From assembly GCA_007844125.1 (NCBI GenBank), contig CM017572.1, positions 34,399,544 to 34,463,543 of the forward strand: DNA of 64,000 nucleotides. Direction: 5' to 3'. Position numbers and translations under genes: made by a program. Shown one piece after another: positions 23,188 through 32,829 of the stretch. Position 1 is the stretch's first letter; each line of letters opens with the position of its first letter. This DNA is from Sinonovacula constricta (taxonomy: Eukaryota > Mollusca > Bivalvia > Cardiida > Solecurtidae). The notes below the pieces were generated by a model that was not told where the DNA came from, ran no database searches, and worked only from the letters and a program-made list of their open reading frames with translations.

Positions 23188-23255
23188 CATGGTAACAGCG
23201 GATGCTGCAGATATAAAAGTGAGACTCCTGCTGTGCAGCCTATGAAGTTGATGGT
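23188..23255 (+). other. Exon-like direct repeat, copy 2
   Basis: CTTACCATGGTAACAG then CGGATGCTGCAGAT repeats the segment at 22625-22690 about 555 bp downstream, on the other side of the mariner-like MITE. See copy 1. Confidence 0.3.
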
Positions 23256-23857
23256 GCACTATGTTCCTTTATAATGTACCTCAGTGAGGTGAGTATTGAT
23301 AGGAATCATGAAATAACATTGTATCACAACATATTGGAGCTTATTTTCATACATACTTTAATATGTTATGCAAACATGGACATTCACTATATGAGCAAAA
23401 GTTCTTGTTTATTATAACAAAAGCTTTAAATATACCAATAAATAATAGCGGCTCCAGCCTGGTGTCTGGTGTCCTGCATCCTCAAACATTTTTTAATAAC
23501 ATCTCTGAAACCGTTATACCAAATTCAGTTAAACTTTCTCAGAAGTTTCAGTAGGCAGGGGGCAATGATAAAGGGTTCAATTTTGATGCGTCAAAAAAAC
23601 AGGGCTGCCATGGGCGTGGTAATTTTCCCAATATGGCTATAAAGGAAAACTTTAAAAAATCTTCTGGTCAGAAAAAAACAAGAGCTAAAGCCTTGATATG
23701 TAGTACAATTATTGCCTGTATTAAGATGGTTCAAAGAATTGTAATACGTTAAAAAACAGGGCTGCCATGGGCGTGGCAATTTTCCATATATGGCTATAAA
23801 GGAAAACTTAGAAAATATTGTATTCAGAAACTACAAGAGCTACAGCCTTGATATATA

Positions 23858-24726
23858 CAGTAAAACCTCTCCACAGCAACATCTGGCGGAGGCACGAAAA
23901 AGTGTTGCTGCTGAGAGGTGTTGCTGCTCAGAGGTTTCAATGAGGCGAGCAAAAATGTGTACTTTAGGCAATCAGCATTTGCTTGTCTATTACAAAAACA
24001 ATATCGTCAGTAACGGACCTGTATCCGAGTTCTGCCGCCGCCCAACTCAGTAACAATAGACTGTGCTGACCTTCCTTGTTCTAACAACTTAATTGCAGTA
24101 ACACTCTGCTCTAACGTAAGGTAATCATTTTTATAAGACATTTCAAGACAAAATAACCAGTATTCCAGTATTAAGTCATGCAAAGACTGATTTACCATTA
24201 AAAAATCGAATTTATAGTCAGACATCCTAAAACAATGACAGTTTGAATTTAGCATTTAACGTAAACATCTTTTTAAGTAAGCAATCAATACAGTGATATA
24301 TTTTAATCTTTCGATCAATTAAAGAAAACAAACCAAATCGTTAACATCATCAATAGTTGACACTTCTTTCACACGTTCCGGCAATACCCTAGATCTACGA
24401 CGGCATGTTTGTAGCATGCAGCTGGTTTCCCGTCCAACTGCAACTTGATTCTAATTAACACCTTCTCAACAGGGTACAAGCAGTGATCAGCCGACCGCGT
24501 GACATTTCTGGTGTAGGCGACAGAATGTTCTAAAAATAGTTGCACTGGTGTTGCTACGCAGAGGTTAAACTAGCCTCAGGGAAGAGATTTACGCGGCCGC
24601 TTACCGCTTCGCGGAGGAGTTGCTGCTTAGAGGTTAAAATGCGCTGAAAACTACTGGGGGGAAATTTAACTGCCGCTGCTTAGAGGTAGCCGCTGCTTGG
24701 AGGTGCCGCTTCGAGAGGTTTTACTG
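23858..24726. mobile_element. Pogo/Tigger-like element, 869 bp, internally deleted
   Basis: Perfect 14-bp terminal inverted repeats CAGTAAAACCTCTC, flanked by TA at 23856-23857 and 24727-24728. Sub-terminal copies of TTGCTGCTNAGAGGT occur at both ends. The minus strand retains part of a CENP-B-type DNA-binding domain. The element sits cleanly inside a pearl-like module, so the host sequence can be read across it. Confidence 0.87.
24007..24141 (-). pseudogene. Remnant of pogo transposase N-terminal helix-turn-helix
   Basis: The 45-residue segment beginning MSYKNDYLTLEQ contains LTLEQSVTAIKLLEQGRSAQ and then SIVTELGGGRTRIQ. It matches in pattern the CENP-B N-terminal/Psq-type helix-turn-helix of pogo and jerky transposases (LTLEQK...I..LE.G.S...IA.ELGV..T.I). 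In a full protein this domain binds the terminal repeats. Here the frame ends soon after and no DDE catalytic domain remains, so no transposase can be made. Its position between CAGTAAAACC ends agrees with the family assignment. Confidence 0.72.
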
Positions 24727-24965
24727 TAGTACAAATATTTTGCCTGGGTGGCTCTGTATGAAGATTGTTCAAAGAATTGTAATACGTAAAAAAAAAACAG
24801 GGGCGTGGCCATATTTTATATATGGCCATGTAGTTAAAAAAATTGAAATTGATTGTCAATATTTTGCTTGTGTACATGTATTATGATTCTGTCTGTGTTA
24901 ACATTCCTGATATTTCAGCTTAATGTCAAGGGCACTCAGGTGAGCGAAAAAGGGCCATGATGGCC

Positions 24966-25385
24966 CTCTTGTTTAGTTTTGCTTCAAAAGAACAAAACAA
25001 GACGGCTTCACATTTAAAGAAAAAACTGCTGTGAAATGCAATACATTATTATCTAACACCAAGATAAACAAGTTGACTTTCAAAATAATCACAGCACTAA
25101 GCAACAATCTATTAATTTATGAGAACTTAGTAAAAAATTTAATTAGAGAAATCTTCCAATAAATATTTTTATATAACATTAATCATTTGTTTACATAAAC
25201 ATAATGTATCTACCTGTGCAGTTTAAATGAAACAGCCTCATCAACAGTAATTTTTAAATTATTTCTGTTGTAAGAAATACCTCAGTTATTTGTAAAAATT
25301 GATTTTTAATTATTTCTGCTATTAGAAATACATCACAGTGACAATTTTTCTCATATAACCGTAAAGGCAGCACTGACCTTATGGA
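24966..25385. other. No feature seen
   Basis: AT-rich, probably intronic if the exon candidates downstream are real. Two related ~60-bp segments (near 25240 and 25295, both with TTTTTAA(A)TTATTTCTG) suggest a small local duplication. Confidence 0.4.
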
Positions 25386-25391
25386 TTGCAG

Positions 25392-25474
25392 GTTGAGAGT
25401 TTGTGTCCCAGATCAGCATGGCATGGATCAGTGAAGGCACCAACTGATGATCTCCCTTTGGTTGTGAGAGTCAG
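25392..25474 (+). CDS. Candidate internal exon, unrecognised gene 1
   Basis: An 83-nt segment with a 3' splice site (GGATTGCAG before it) and a strong donor (GTCAG then GTGAGTC). One frame is open throughout and starts VESLCPRSAWHGSVKAP. I cannot name the protein. The length leaves two bases over, so its phase does not by itself join the phase-0 exons at 28.9-30.3 kb. It could also be a chance splice-flanked frame. Confidence 0.3.
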
Positions 25475-25527
25475 GTGAGTCTAATGTTTGAATCTCATTT
25501 CTTAAAGCCATGCAAAACAGTTCAAAA

Positions 25528-25591
25528 CAAGAAATATATGACATAGAAGACCTAAGACATAAGTAACGCATTAAATGTCATATATTTCTTG
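25528..25591. repeat. 17-bp perfect inverted repeat (hairpin)
   Basis: CAAGAAATATATGACAT at 25528-25544 pairs perfectly with its reverse complement at 25575-25591 across a 30-nt loop. It may be a structured RNA segment or the ends of a tiny foldback element. No target duplication was seen. Confidence 0.6.
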
Positions 25592-25599
25592 TGATTTAC

Positions 25600-26260
25600 A
25601 TTGGGCCATCCCTTGATTCATATAAACTGATAACTCTGCCAAAATAAAAGCATTTGCTACCTTTTTATGGTTTATCTCCCCTTTTTGTACTTTTGAGATT
25701 ATGGTTAACCTGTTTTGGCAAGTTGTATATTTCTCATTGTCTACAAAGTGCATAAAAGTTTGCACACTTAACTAAACAGGGCACTGGTCATGACCGTGAC
25801 AAGTTACATAACTCTGGCTACCCTTATTTCTTGGTTTATCATGACAAACTATGCTAACAGGGGCATGTGTTTTCTGAACACAGCATCTTGTTTTTATTTC
25901 ATGTTTCATTGGTTAGCATATTTACAGCTCACAAGTTTATGAACTAAGAATTTTATGAACTAAGAACTTTATTAATTGTTTCAGTATTACACTCATTTAA
26001 AACTTTGCTGTATAAAGTACTGCAGTATACCAACCAGAGGTAGTATGGCTGTAGAGGTTTGATGTTCTCCATGGCCAAGAGGTTAGAGTTGCCGTGGCGA
26101 TCCTTCTTGCTTTTAATGGACTTTCACAATCATCAATAATTTCTAAATTATAAAATTAGAGGAATTGTACCAAGCATTAGTTTCCCTTACATGCAAACAT
26201 AACAAAGCCAGGTGTTCCTAACTCAAATTATTGACTGTAATCCAGTTTTTGTTTCAAAAA
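25600..26260. other. Probable intron, no feature seen
   Basis: AT-rich. CCATGGCCAAGAGGTTAGAG at 26071 is like the tRNA-derived head of SINE family A but has no body attached. Confidence 0.4.
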
Positions 26261-26261
26261 T

Positions 26262-26455
26262 ATACATCACAGTGACACAGTCATTATAACGAAGTCCATC
26301 TATCTTGGTGTGGGAAGACCCCAGACAATTGTCTGTGTAGAACCACTGGCACACTGCAGGTCAGATAGAAGACCTCACCGTAAGACCTTGTCTCCATACA
26401 GGACTCTAACCCATGCAGTGACTAAGCAGTCAGATGAGTTACAAGTCGAATTTTA
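26262..26455 (-). mobile_element. SINE family A, inside a local duplication
   Basis: The minus strand carries GTGGTTCTACACAGACAATT, TGGGGTCTTCCCACACCAAG and ATGACTGTGTCACTGTGATG, in family A order. A near-identical copy lies at 27050-27245, and each precedes an exon-like segment, so this SINE was duplicated with its surroundings rather than inserted twice. Confidence 0.75.
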
Positions 26456-26478
26456 TATGAATAATAAAAATATTTCAG

Positions 26479-26626
26479 GCCAACATCACAGCTGACCTGG
26501 AGGGGCTGATGGACCTGCTGGTCGACCTCAGTGAGCGACAGTGCTACACATTGAGGAGGATCAACCATATCTGGGTTCGCTGGAAACTTGCAGTCATGAC
26601 AGTATGCAGTCACAAGTCTTGACAGC
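26479..26626 (+). CDS. Candidate exon, unrecognised gene 1
   Basis: Follows a 3' splice site (AATATTTCAG). The frame opens ANITADLEGLMDLLVDL, continues SERQCYTLRRINHIWVRWKL, and stays open to a TGA at 26620-26622. It reads in phase 0, like the exons at 28903, 29061 and 30198. The donor is uncertain: GCA/GTCATG near 26593 is the only usable one, and if it is not used the exon would end the protein here. I do not recognise the family. The amphipathic Leu-rich composition and high GC relative to the flanks favour real coding sequence. Confidence 0.45.
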
Positions 26627-26696
26627 AAACAGGACCTGTCAAACAGGGCGCAGAAAAAAGTGAGAAAAAACAAGGTTGTAGTGAATGCTTGATACG

Positions 26697-27000
26697 TTAA
26701 AGGTGGTATCCGACAGTTTGCCTATATCACATTCATATAACAATACTTTCTGCTTTGGGAAAATAAGGCACAATTTCTGCATAAACTCATACTTTAGTAC
26801 AGGTAAAGATGGGTTTTAACAATGTCTACAGTGTTATCAAGATTAAACACTCTAAAAGTTCAATCATTCCAACTCTATAAATAAGCGCGATAGGGATCTC
26901 TCCTAAAATTGATACTGAAGTCAGAGCAGATTACGATATAGGTAATCTCAAAAGTTAGTTTTGAAGTGTTTTTTCTAGTTAAAAATAGCTATCTCTGCAG
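26697..27000 (+). repeat. Dispersed repeat D, long copy
   Basis: AAAGGTGGTATCCGACAGTT at the start, then ATTTCTGCATAAACTCATAC, CTAAAAGTTCAATCATTCCA, TCTATAAATAAGCGC and GTCAGAGCAGATTACGATAT. The copies at 30547 and 42260 share the late GTCAGAGC(A/G)GA segment, giving a consensus of about 300 bp. Confidence 0.8.
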
Positions 27001-27049
27001 TGTGGCGAGCATCAAATTATTAACGGTTATCCAACTGTTTTTTGTTGAA

Positions 27050-27245
27050 AAAAATACATTACAGTGCCACAGTTATGGTCATTAAAGAGAAGTCCAGCTA
27101 TCTTGGTGTGGGAAGACCCCAGACAATTGTCTGTGTAGAACCACTGGTACACTGCAGGTCAGATAGAAGACCTCACCTTAAGTCCTTGGCTCTAAACTGA
27201 ACTCTAACCCATTCAGTGACTAAGCAGTCAGAAAAGTAACTAGTT
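27050..27245 (-). mobile_element. SINE family A, duplicate of 26262-26455
   Basis: Near-identical to the upstream copy, including GGGAAGACCCCAGACAATTG and CAGTGACTAAGCAGTCAGA. The homology continues past the SINE into the next exon-like segment. Confidence 0.75.
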
Positions 27246-27280
27246 CTGTTTAGTTTGAATACATAATAAAAATCTTCCAG

Positions 27281-27440
27281 GCCAACATCACAGCTGACCT
27301 GGAGGAACCTGCTGGTTGACCCCAATGAGCGGCAGGGCTACGTGTGGATGAGGATGCGGATCAAGCGTATCTGGGTTTGCTGGAAACATGCAATCACAAA
27401 CCTTGAGAGTAACAGGACGTTCCAAACGGCGCAGATATAA
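27281..27440 (+). pseudogene. Broken duplicate of the exon at 26479
   Basis: Follows AATCTTCCAG and begins GCCAACATCACAGCTGACCT, identical to the exon at 26479. An 11-base deletion after CTGGAGG shifts the frame, which then hits TGA within five codons. Later homology (ATCTGGGTTTGCTGGAAAC near 27369) is retained out of frame. It appears to be the non-functional partner of a tandem duplication offset by about 800 bp. Confidence 0.65.
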
Positions 27441-27837
27441 GTGAAAAAAAAAAAAAAGGTTTGAGTGAATGTTACATTAAGATTTAATTCTGAAAACAAT
27501 CTTTCAGTTTTCCAGAGACATTGTCTACTTGATGAACTTATATTACTGCCTTCAACATGACAGCATTCCATAAACAACCTGGCATAATCACTTCTGGTCA
27601 CATTATTCTAACACTAGGCCACCTAGTTGTGGAACTACCCAAATATTTGCCTCAGCTGTAGCAATTGAGCAATGCTACGACTACTATTACCATTGTGATT
27701 GCCAATTGACTGGCGTCTCTCTCCGTCAACATTTTCTAAGAACATCTACTCTGAAACTGCAGGGACAAATTCTGCTAAACTTTCTCAGAAGGTTAGGTAG
27801 GCAGGGGGAATGAAATGTTGTTCAAATAATTTTGACC

Positions 27838-28445
27838 TGTCTAAAATTGGCTGTCAGGGTTGTGGCCATTTTTCATATATATGGAGGAAAACTTAGAAAG
27901 TCTTATTCTTTGAACTGGCCGCAATAGCTCAGGTGGTAGAGCATCGGCTTGTGGATCAGGAGGTCGTGGGTTCAAACCCCGGCCTGGTCAAACCAAAGAC
28001 TTTAAAGTTGGTAATAGTGGCTTCCCTTCTAACGCTCGGGGCTAAGGGGGCAGCATTACGCCCGACTCGTCGGTGTCAGTATAATGGACTGGCCGGGTTC
28101 AATCCCTGGGCACCTCATAAGTGCCCCTGTGCTGTAATGATAGAAATGTCGCTGCACAGTATCGGTAAAAATGCCGGCAAATCCCAATCCCAATCCCATT
28201 CCTTCTTGGAAACTGCAAGGGCTAGAGTCACAAAATATGGCCACAAAGGGCATGGTCATTTTCCTCATATGGCTTTATTGGAAAACTTTGAAAAACTTTT
28301 TGTCAGAAACCACAAAAGCTAAGAGCTTTGATGTTTGGTTTATATATTTCTTTGGTGGCCTTGTTTCAAAATTGTTAAAATAATTTTAATCTGTCAAAAA
28401 GCATAGCCACAAGGGCTAAATGTCTTGAGCACTCAGGTGAGCGAT
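27838..28445 (+). repeat. Pearl-like tandem modules (family R2), SINE-interrupted
   Basis: Modules with TTGTGGCCATTTTTCATAT, CACAAAGGGCATGGTCATTT and TTGGAAAACTTTGAAAAACT. It ends GAGCACTCAGGTGAGCGATA. SINE B (27916-28203) lies inside the first module. Confidence 0.75.
27916..28203 (+). mobile_element. SINE family B, full-length
   Basis: Intact tRNA-like head with A box TAGCTCAGGTGGTAGAGC and B box GGGTTCAAACCCC. The region where an anticodon would lie reads GCTTGTGGATC (GTG, His-like). The body includes GGCAGCATTACGCC, TCAATCCCTGGGCACCTCAT and GAAATGTCGCTGCACAGTAT, and it ends in repeated AATCCC. The head could still be an RNA polymerase III promoter. Confidence 0.87.
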
Positions 28446-28616
28446 ATAGAGCTATCATGTTAATGATTATACTATGTCTGTGCCCAGCTTTGAACCTCCC
28501 ATTCCTGAAGGGACACTCTACCAATTACACAATCCTATCCAGTAGATTGTGATTTATAGTACGCCATCCAAGCAACAATTACTACACTGCTTTAAGTGTC
28601 CTCTTATTTGAATAAC

Positions 28617-28875
28617 CTGTGGCCAAGTGGTTAGGGTTGTTGACTTGTAACTCCTTAGCCCCTCAGCATATGGGTTTAGATCCTGGTCTGGGTGGAAACT
28701 TTCATGTGAGGTGGTTTTCCAGCTAATCTGCTCTGTGGTGGTGGTTCTACCCAGATAAAAGTCTGGAGTCGCCCTCTACAAATAATTAGCTGGACATCTC
28801 CAACATGATCATAATTGTGTTGGTGCGATGTAACAAAAACAATAACTATGCCTGTACTGATCACTGAAATAAAGG
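28617..28875 (+). mobile_element. SINE family A
   Basis: Head GTGGCCAAGTGGTTAGGGTT, degenerate B box GGGTTTAGATCCTGG, core AGGTGGTTTTCCAGCTAATC, GTGGTTCTACCCAGATAAAA, ATAATTAGCTGGACATCTCC and GTTGGTGCGATGTAACAAAA. It lies immediately upstream of the exon at 28903. Confidence 0.87.
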
Positions 28876-28902
28876 TCAACATCTTGCTCTCTTCTCATGC
28901 AG

Positions 28903-28971
28903 TGGACCCTGAGCAACACTTGGGCTGAGGCATCCTTAACCACTTTCTATCTAAAGCCCCACTTGTGCCAG
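28903..28971 (+). CDS. Candidate internal exon, unrecognised gene 1
   Basis: 69 nt, exactly 23 codons in phase 0, bounded by a good acceptor (CTCTTCTCATGCAG) and donor (GCCAG then GTCAGTG). The peptide starts WTLSNTWAEASLTTFYL and ends KPHLCQ. It joins in phase to the next exon after an 89-nt intron. The family is not recognised. The paired splice sites and phase agreement raise confidence above that of an isolated open frame. Confidence 0.55.
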
Positions 28972-29060
28972 GTCAGTGAACTGGATAAGTAAGAGTTTAA
29001 AATGGTTTCATCGTTACCTCGTTCTGTGCTGTCATTACAAATGTTTTTCTCACTTGCCAG

Positions 29061-29141
29061 TTGCTGAGTCAACACCCCTATACTGAGCAGTTTATCGGGG
29101 AGCTGTACATATACACCCTGAATATTGAGGACCTTGACAAG
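29061..29141 (+). CDS. Candidate internal exon, unrecognised gene 1
   Basis: 81 nt, 27 codons, phase 0 at both ends. Acceptor TTTTTCTCACTTGCCAG, donor ACAAG then GTACGG. The peptide starts LLSQHPYTEQFIGELYIY and ends TLNIEDLDK. It looks like a helical segment of a larger cytosolic protein, but I cannot assign a family. This is among the better-supported host exons in this stretch. Confidence 0.58.
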
Positions 29142-29214
29142 GTACGGACCTCTATACGGAAGATACTGGAAACAGATCATGTGTCGTAATCAGTAAGTAT
29201 CAAACCCTAGATTA

Positions 29215-29645
29215 GACACCATACCAAGGAACCAGTCTCGTTGGTAGCATGTTCGGTAGAGCTTCAGCTCCATGTACAGGAGGCACTGGGTTCAAATCAA
29301 AGTTGAGACACATTGAAGTACAGAGCAGAGATGGTTATTCAACAATTAAGGTGTGAAAATTCAGGCAAATAGACTGTAGGTACAAGCGTCAGCTCCAGGT
29401 ATGGGAGGCCCCAGGCCCGCGACATACCAAAATCATAAAAAAAATGGTAGTGGTATAGCTCCCTTGCTAACGCTCAATGACTAGTTGGCCCTGTGTCAGG
29501 ATAATTTGACTGGGTGCAGTATCATGCCAGGTATACACGGCATGCTATACACAGTGACAAGACGTCCCTATATCTGCTTCAAGTGGGCACCGTCTCCAGA
29601 TAACGGAAATACTGCTGGTGGGACTTAAACCCAATAGACAAACAT
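29215..29645 (+). mobile_element. SINE family C, with duplicated head
   Basis: Head TCTCGTTGGTAGCATGTTCG with B box GGGTTCAAATCAA. A second partial head lies near 29370-29420 (AGCGTCAGCTCCAGGTATGG), then the family body GTGGTATAGCTCCCTTGCTA, GTGCAGTATCATGCCAGG and CTATATCTGCTTCAAGTGG, ending AACCCAATAGACAAAC. The two heads suggest one SINE C inserted into, or recombined with, another. Confidence 0.75.
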
Positions 29646-29934
29646 AAGTAAGGCAAGAATTGTTAAGTAAGAATTGCTCATATCATGATTTTCAGCACAA
29701 CATACCTCTGAAGTATTATAAGCTAATGTTCAGAACTTTGCATGTGGGTTAAACTTGGCTAGGTTGCAGTAACTTAAAATCTTACTAAAAATTATTTGGT
29801 TTTGCTGGTATAAAAATGGTTAGTTGAGTTTAAGGCATGATTTGGAATTGTGATGGTTTGAATAAAAACTTGCAGCTGCATCTATAGACAGGCCCATTGC
29901 CTACCAGTCTACAGTCTCATATAAAGGTAGGTCA

Positions 29935-30185
29935 GTGGAACTTCCTTGTAGTGGTAGAGTCGCCGATTGTATCTTCTTAGACTGCTTAGTCTCCCACCAC
30001 GAGGGTTCGAGTCTCGTTCTGGACTTAATGTGGGAAGGTAATTCAGATGACCTGTTGTGCGCCAGTGGTTCTACCCAGACATTCATCTGGGGTCTTCCGC
30101 TACCAAAATAGCTGGTCATCCATATAATGACCATAATATGTCCCTGCGATATATTTCTTAACATAAACAAAACAAAACTTGTCAT
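29935..30185 (+). mobile_element. SINE family A
   Basis: B box GAGGGTTCGAGTCTCG, core CTTAATGTGGGAAGGTAATT, GTGGTTCTACCCAGACATTC and TGGGGTCTTCCGCTACCAAA, then an AAACAAAACAAAAC tail. It ends just before the splice acceptor of the exon at 30198. Confidence 0.85.
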
Positions 30186-30197
30186 ATATGGTCCTAG

Positions 30198-30299
30198 GAC
30201 TTTGATGAAAATGGGGTGCTCATTGACGTTGGTTCAGAAACAGTTGGTCAATTAGATTTACATGAATGGATATATCCAATCATTGTACATGGCTATATG
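30198..30299 (+). CDS. Candidate internal exon, unrecognised gene 1
   Basis: 102 nt, 34 codons, phase 0 at both ends. Acceptor GGTCCTAG, donor CTATATG then GTAAATG. The peptide starts DFDENGVLIDVGSETVGQL and ends IIVHGYM. The Asp/Gly-rich DFDENGV start resembles a surface loop, but the family is not recognised. The acceptor lies about 12 bp after a SINE tail, an unusual position, so the SINE may have inserted very close to the exon or supplied part of its tract. Confidence 0.48.
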
Positions 30300-30546
30300 G
30301 TAAATGGTTGACCCACTTTACACAAAAGAATATTTGAATTTTGTTTGTGATACTGTTTGTAAATGTGTTGACACTTTCAAAATAACAATAGTGGAAGGAG
30401 TTGTAGAAAATCTGTGAAATGGTTCGTTGGTGAAGCCACAGTAAATGACATTGCACCTTAGCCCACAGGGTAAGTTCTCGTCTGTCTCTTATTTTCCTCT
30501 TTTTTTTTACCCACATCGGCCAGATATTTGCAAGTAAGGAAACTTT
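30300..30546. other. Probable intron
   Basis: No repeat or exon supported. CCTTAGCCCACAG near 30457-30469 looks like an acceptor but is followed directly by GGTAAG, leaving no exon. Confidence 0.4.
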
Positions 30547-30850
30547 TAAGGTGGTATCTGACAGTATTGTCTACCGGCATATAAAATACGCATAGCACTA
30601 TATGACCACTGTTTGGGGTCTTTGTTCATAATTTCTGCAGAAACTTTGTGCAAGACAATTTGAACAAATACCAGAAAGCACATCTTGTTAAAAAACATTC
30701 TAAATGTTCATTCTTTTTAAATCTACAAACAAGCACACTTGGCATTTCCACTAAAACTTGACGACATCAGAGCAGACAACCAGGTTGGTGATATAACATG
30801 ACCTTAAAAGTAAATGGTCACATGGTTTTTTGTTTGTTTAAAAATCACTA
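30547..30850 (+). repeat. Dispersed repeat D, long copy
   Basis: AAGGTGGTATCTGACAGT, CACTGTTTGGGGTCTTTGTT, CATAATTTCTGCAGAAAC, AAACTTGACGACATCAGAGC and GGTGATATAACATGACC, in the same order as the other copies. Confidence 0.8.
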
Positions 30851-31054
30851 ACTGTGCTTGGCTCAGACAGGAAATACATGTTTTTAATTAGAATTCTGGT
30901 GTTATGCTTCACTGTTCACTTAGGTATAGATCATCATAAAACAGCATTTCACATGATAGGTTCTGGCAACAATAATCGAAGACGGGACGTATTATGGGAT
31001 CACCCATGGCGGGCAGGCGGGCGTAAGTACGGGCGGACCAGACCAGATGTTTGT

Positions 31055-31835
31055 CCAGAGCATAACTCCCACACTATCAAAGCTATTGGCTTGAAACTTT
31101 ATAGGTGGATAGATCTCATTGAGACGAAGTGCATTGCACAAGAATTATCACTCTGCACGTCATGATGTTGGAGTTATTGCCCTTTGTTTAACTTTCTTGT
31201 CCGGAGCATAACTCTTACATTATAAAAGCTATTGACTTGAAACTTGATACATAGATAGGTCTTATTGGGATGGAGGGCAATGCACAGGAACTGTAACTCT
31301 GTACATCATGGTTTTAGAGTTATGCCCCTTTATTTAATTTTCTTGTCTTGATATATCTTATATAGACAGGGTGCAATGTGTAAGAACCATCACTCTGCAC
31401 TTCATGATTTTGGAGTTATTCCCCTTTGTTTATTTTTTTTTCTCCGGAGCATAACTCCAACACTATCAAAGCTATTGACTTTGAACTTCATAGCTAGATA
31501 GATCTTATTGAGACGGAGTGCAATGCACAAGAACCATCACTCTGCACTTCATGATGTTGGAGTTTTTGCCCTTTGTTTAATTTTTTTTGTCCAGAGCATA
31601 ACTCCTATGTTATCAAAGCTATTGACTTGAAACTTCGCAGGTGGATAGATCTCGTTAAGACTGAGTGCCATGCATAAGAACAGTCACTGTACACTTCATC
31701 ATTTTGGAGTTATTGCCCTTAGTTCAATTTTTGTACTTTATGTTTGTTTGGACCATACTCCTACATTATCAAAGCTATTGACTTGAAACTTCATAGGTGG
31801 ATAGATGTTATTGAAACAGAGTGCAGTGCACAAGA
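31055..31835 (+). repeat. ~147-bp tandem array (family R1)
   Basis: Copies start at GAGCATAACTCC near 31058, 31204, 31446, 31594 and (degraded) 31749. Each has CAAAGCTATTGACTTGAAAC, GGTGGATAGATCTCATTGAG and TTGGAGTTATTGCCCTTTGT. One unit (31343-31440) lacks its start. CGGGCGTAAGTACGGGC just upstream is a GC-rich lead-in like those of pearl-type elements. Confidence 0.85.
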
Positions 31836-31839
31836 ACCG

Positions 31840-32180
31840 TCACTCTCCTCTTCTTATTTTGAGAAATGCCCCTTTCTGCACAAATGCCATTTCTCTCGTG
31901 TAAATTGTTGTATATTTGATGGTATTCCCCTTTGATTTTTTGTTTTTAATTACCCAGATTGCTGTCCATAATCATGCCAGAGTGCATTGCACAACAGTGC
32001 ACAGCAGTTAGACATATTAAAGATTTTTTATGTTATTCTCCTTTTATTTCAGTTTTTCATACAATAATCCAGAGTGCAGTTGAAAACTTTGTCATGCTGC
32101 ATTGACAAGAGAACACAGCAGTTTGTTTCAAATTACTCTATTCACGGGGGTATTTTGCTCCCCCATGCAGTGCTTTTGTT
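31840..32180. other. Degenerate flank of the tandem array
   Basis: Weak echoes of the array (TTATTCCCCTTT-type) and AT-rich sequence. No gene. Confidence 0.4.
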
Positions 32181-32184
32181 TGGT

Positions 32185-32400
32185 CGTGGATCGCCCGTGG
32201 CCGATCGCATAGTGTCACTGACTCAGCCCTTCACCGCGTGGGTTCAAGTCCCGGTCAGGGTCAGAACTTTCATTTGGGGAGGTTTTCCAGCTTACAGTGG
32301 TTCTGTCCAAGCATAAATCTGGGGTCTTCCTGCACCAATAATTAGTTTAATGTCGCCAGTATGACAATAATTGTGTCAGTGTGATGTAACAAATGATTTA
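32185..32400 (+). mobile_element. SINE family A
   Basis: GCCCGTGGCCGATCGCATAG head, B box GTGGGTTCAAGTCCCGG, core TTTGGGGAGGTTTTCCAGCT, GGGGTCTTCCTGCACCAATA and GTCAGTGTGATGTAACAAAT. Confidence 0.87.
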
Positions 32401-32404
32401 GGGT

Positions 32405-32829
32405 GGGAGGAATAAAGTTGCTGTATGACATCATTGTATATGCTGTTTGTGCATCTTAAATCCCTTTGACTCTTAGCTTGCTTCATTTCTTAATAAACCA
32501 GACTAATCTTCATACATGGACATGCAGCGGTGCCAAGACATAATGTTAGAGGTTCTGAAGCAAACAGTTCAGATCTTGATCAGACATCTTTCAGCAGTGA
32601 GCTGGCTGATTTTGATCTACACTATTTGCCAGTCATATAAATTCATGTTTAGCTAACTAAAGTTAATTTAAAAGAGAAATGAATCTTGCAGATTGTTTCA
32701 GTTCACTGTTTCATGTCCTTTCTTACTGTTTTTACAAGTTTTTAGTGCACCTAAACTTATGCTGGCATCGTGCATCCGTCAACATTTTCAAACAAAAATT
32801 TCCAATTTTCTTCTCTGACAAAGCTGGGC
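32405..32829. other. No feature seen
   Basis: AT-rich interval leading into a pearl-like array. No exon supported. Confidence 0.4.

Larger units (their letters stand above)
23590..24965 (+). repeat. Pearl-like tandem module array (family R2), interrupted
   Basis: Two ~165-bp modules (start near 23598 and 23755) carry CAGGGCTGCCATGGGCGTGG, TATGGCTATAAAGGAAAACTT and ACAAGAGCTAAAGCCTTGAT. A third is split by the pogo-like element and resumes at 24729. The array ends with GGCACTCAGGTGAGCGAAAA and GGGCCATGATGGCCCTCTTG, the same terminus as the arrays at 27838 and 32870. Confidence 0.82.

Noticed and set aside
27916..27990. Functional tRNA-His gene
   Set aside because: The head is followed by a SINE body, recurs with the same body at 3029-3299, and the anticodon stem pairs poorly.
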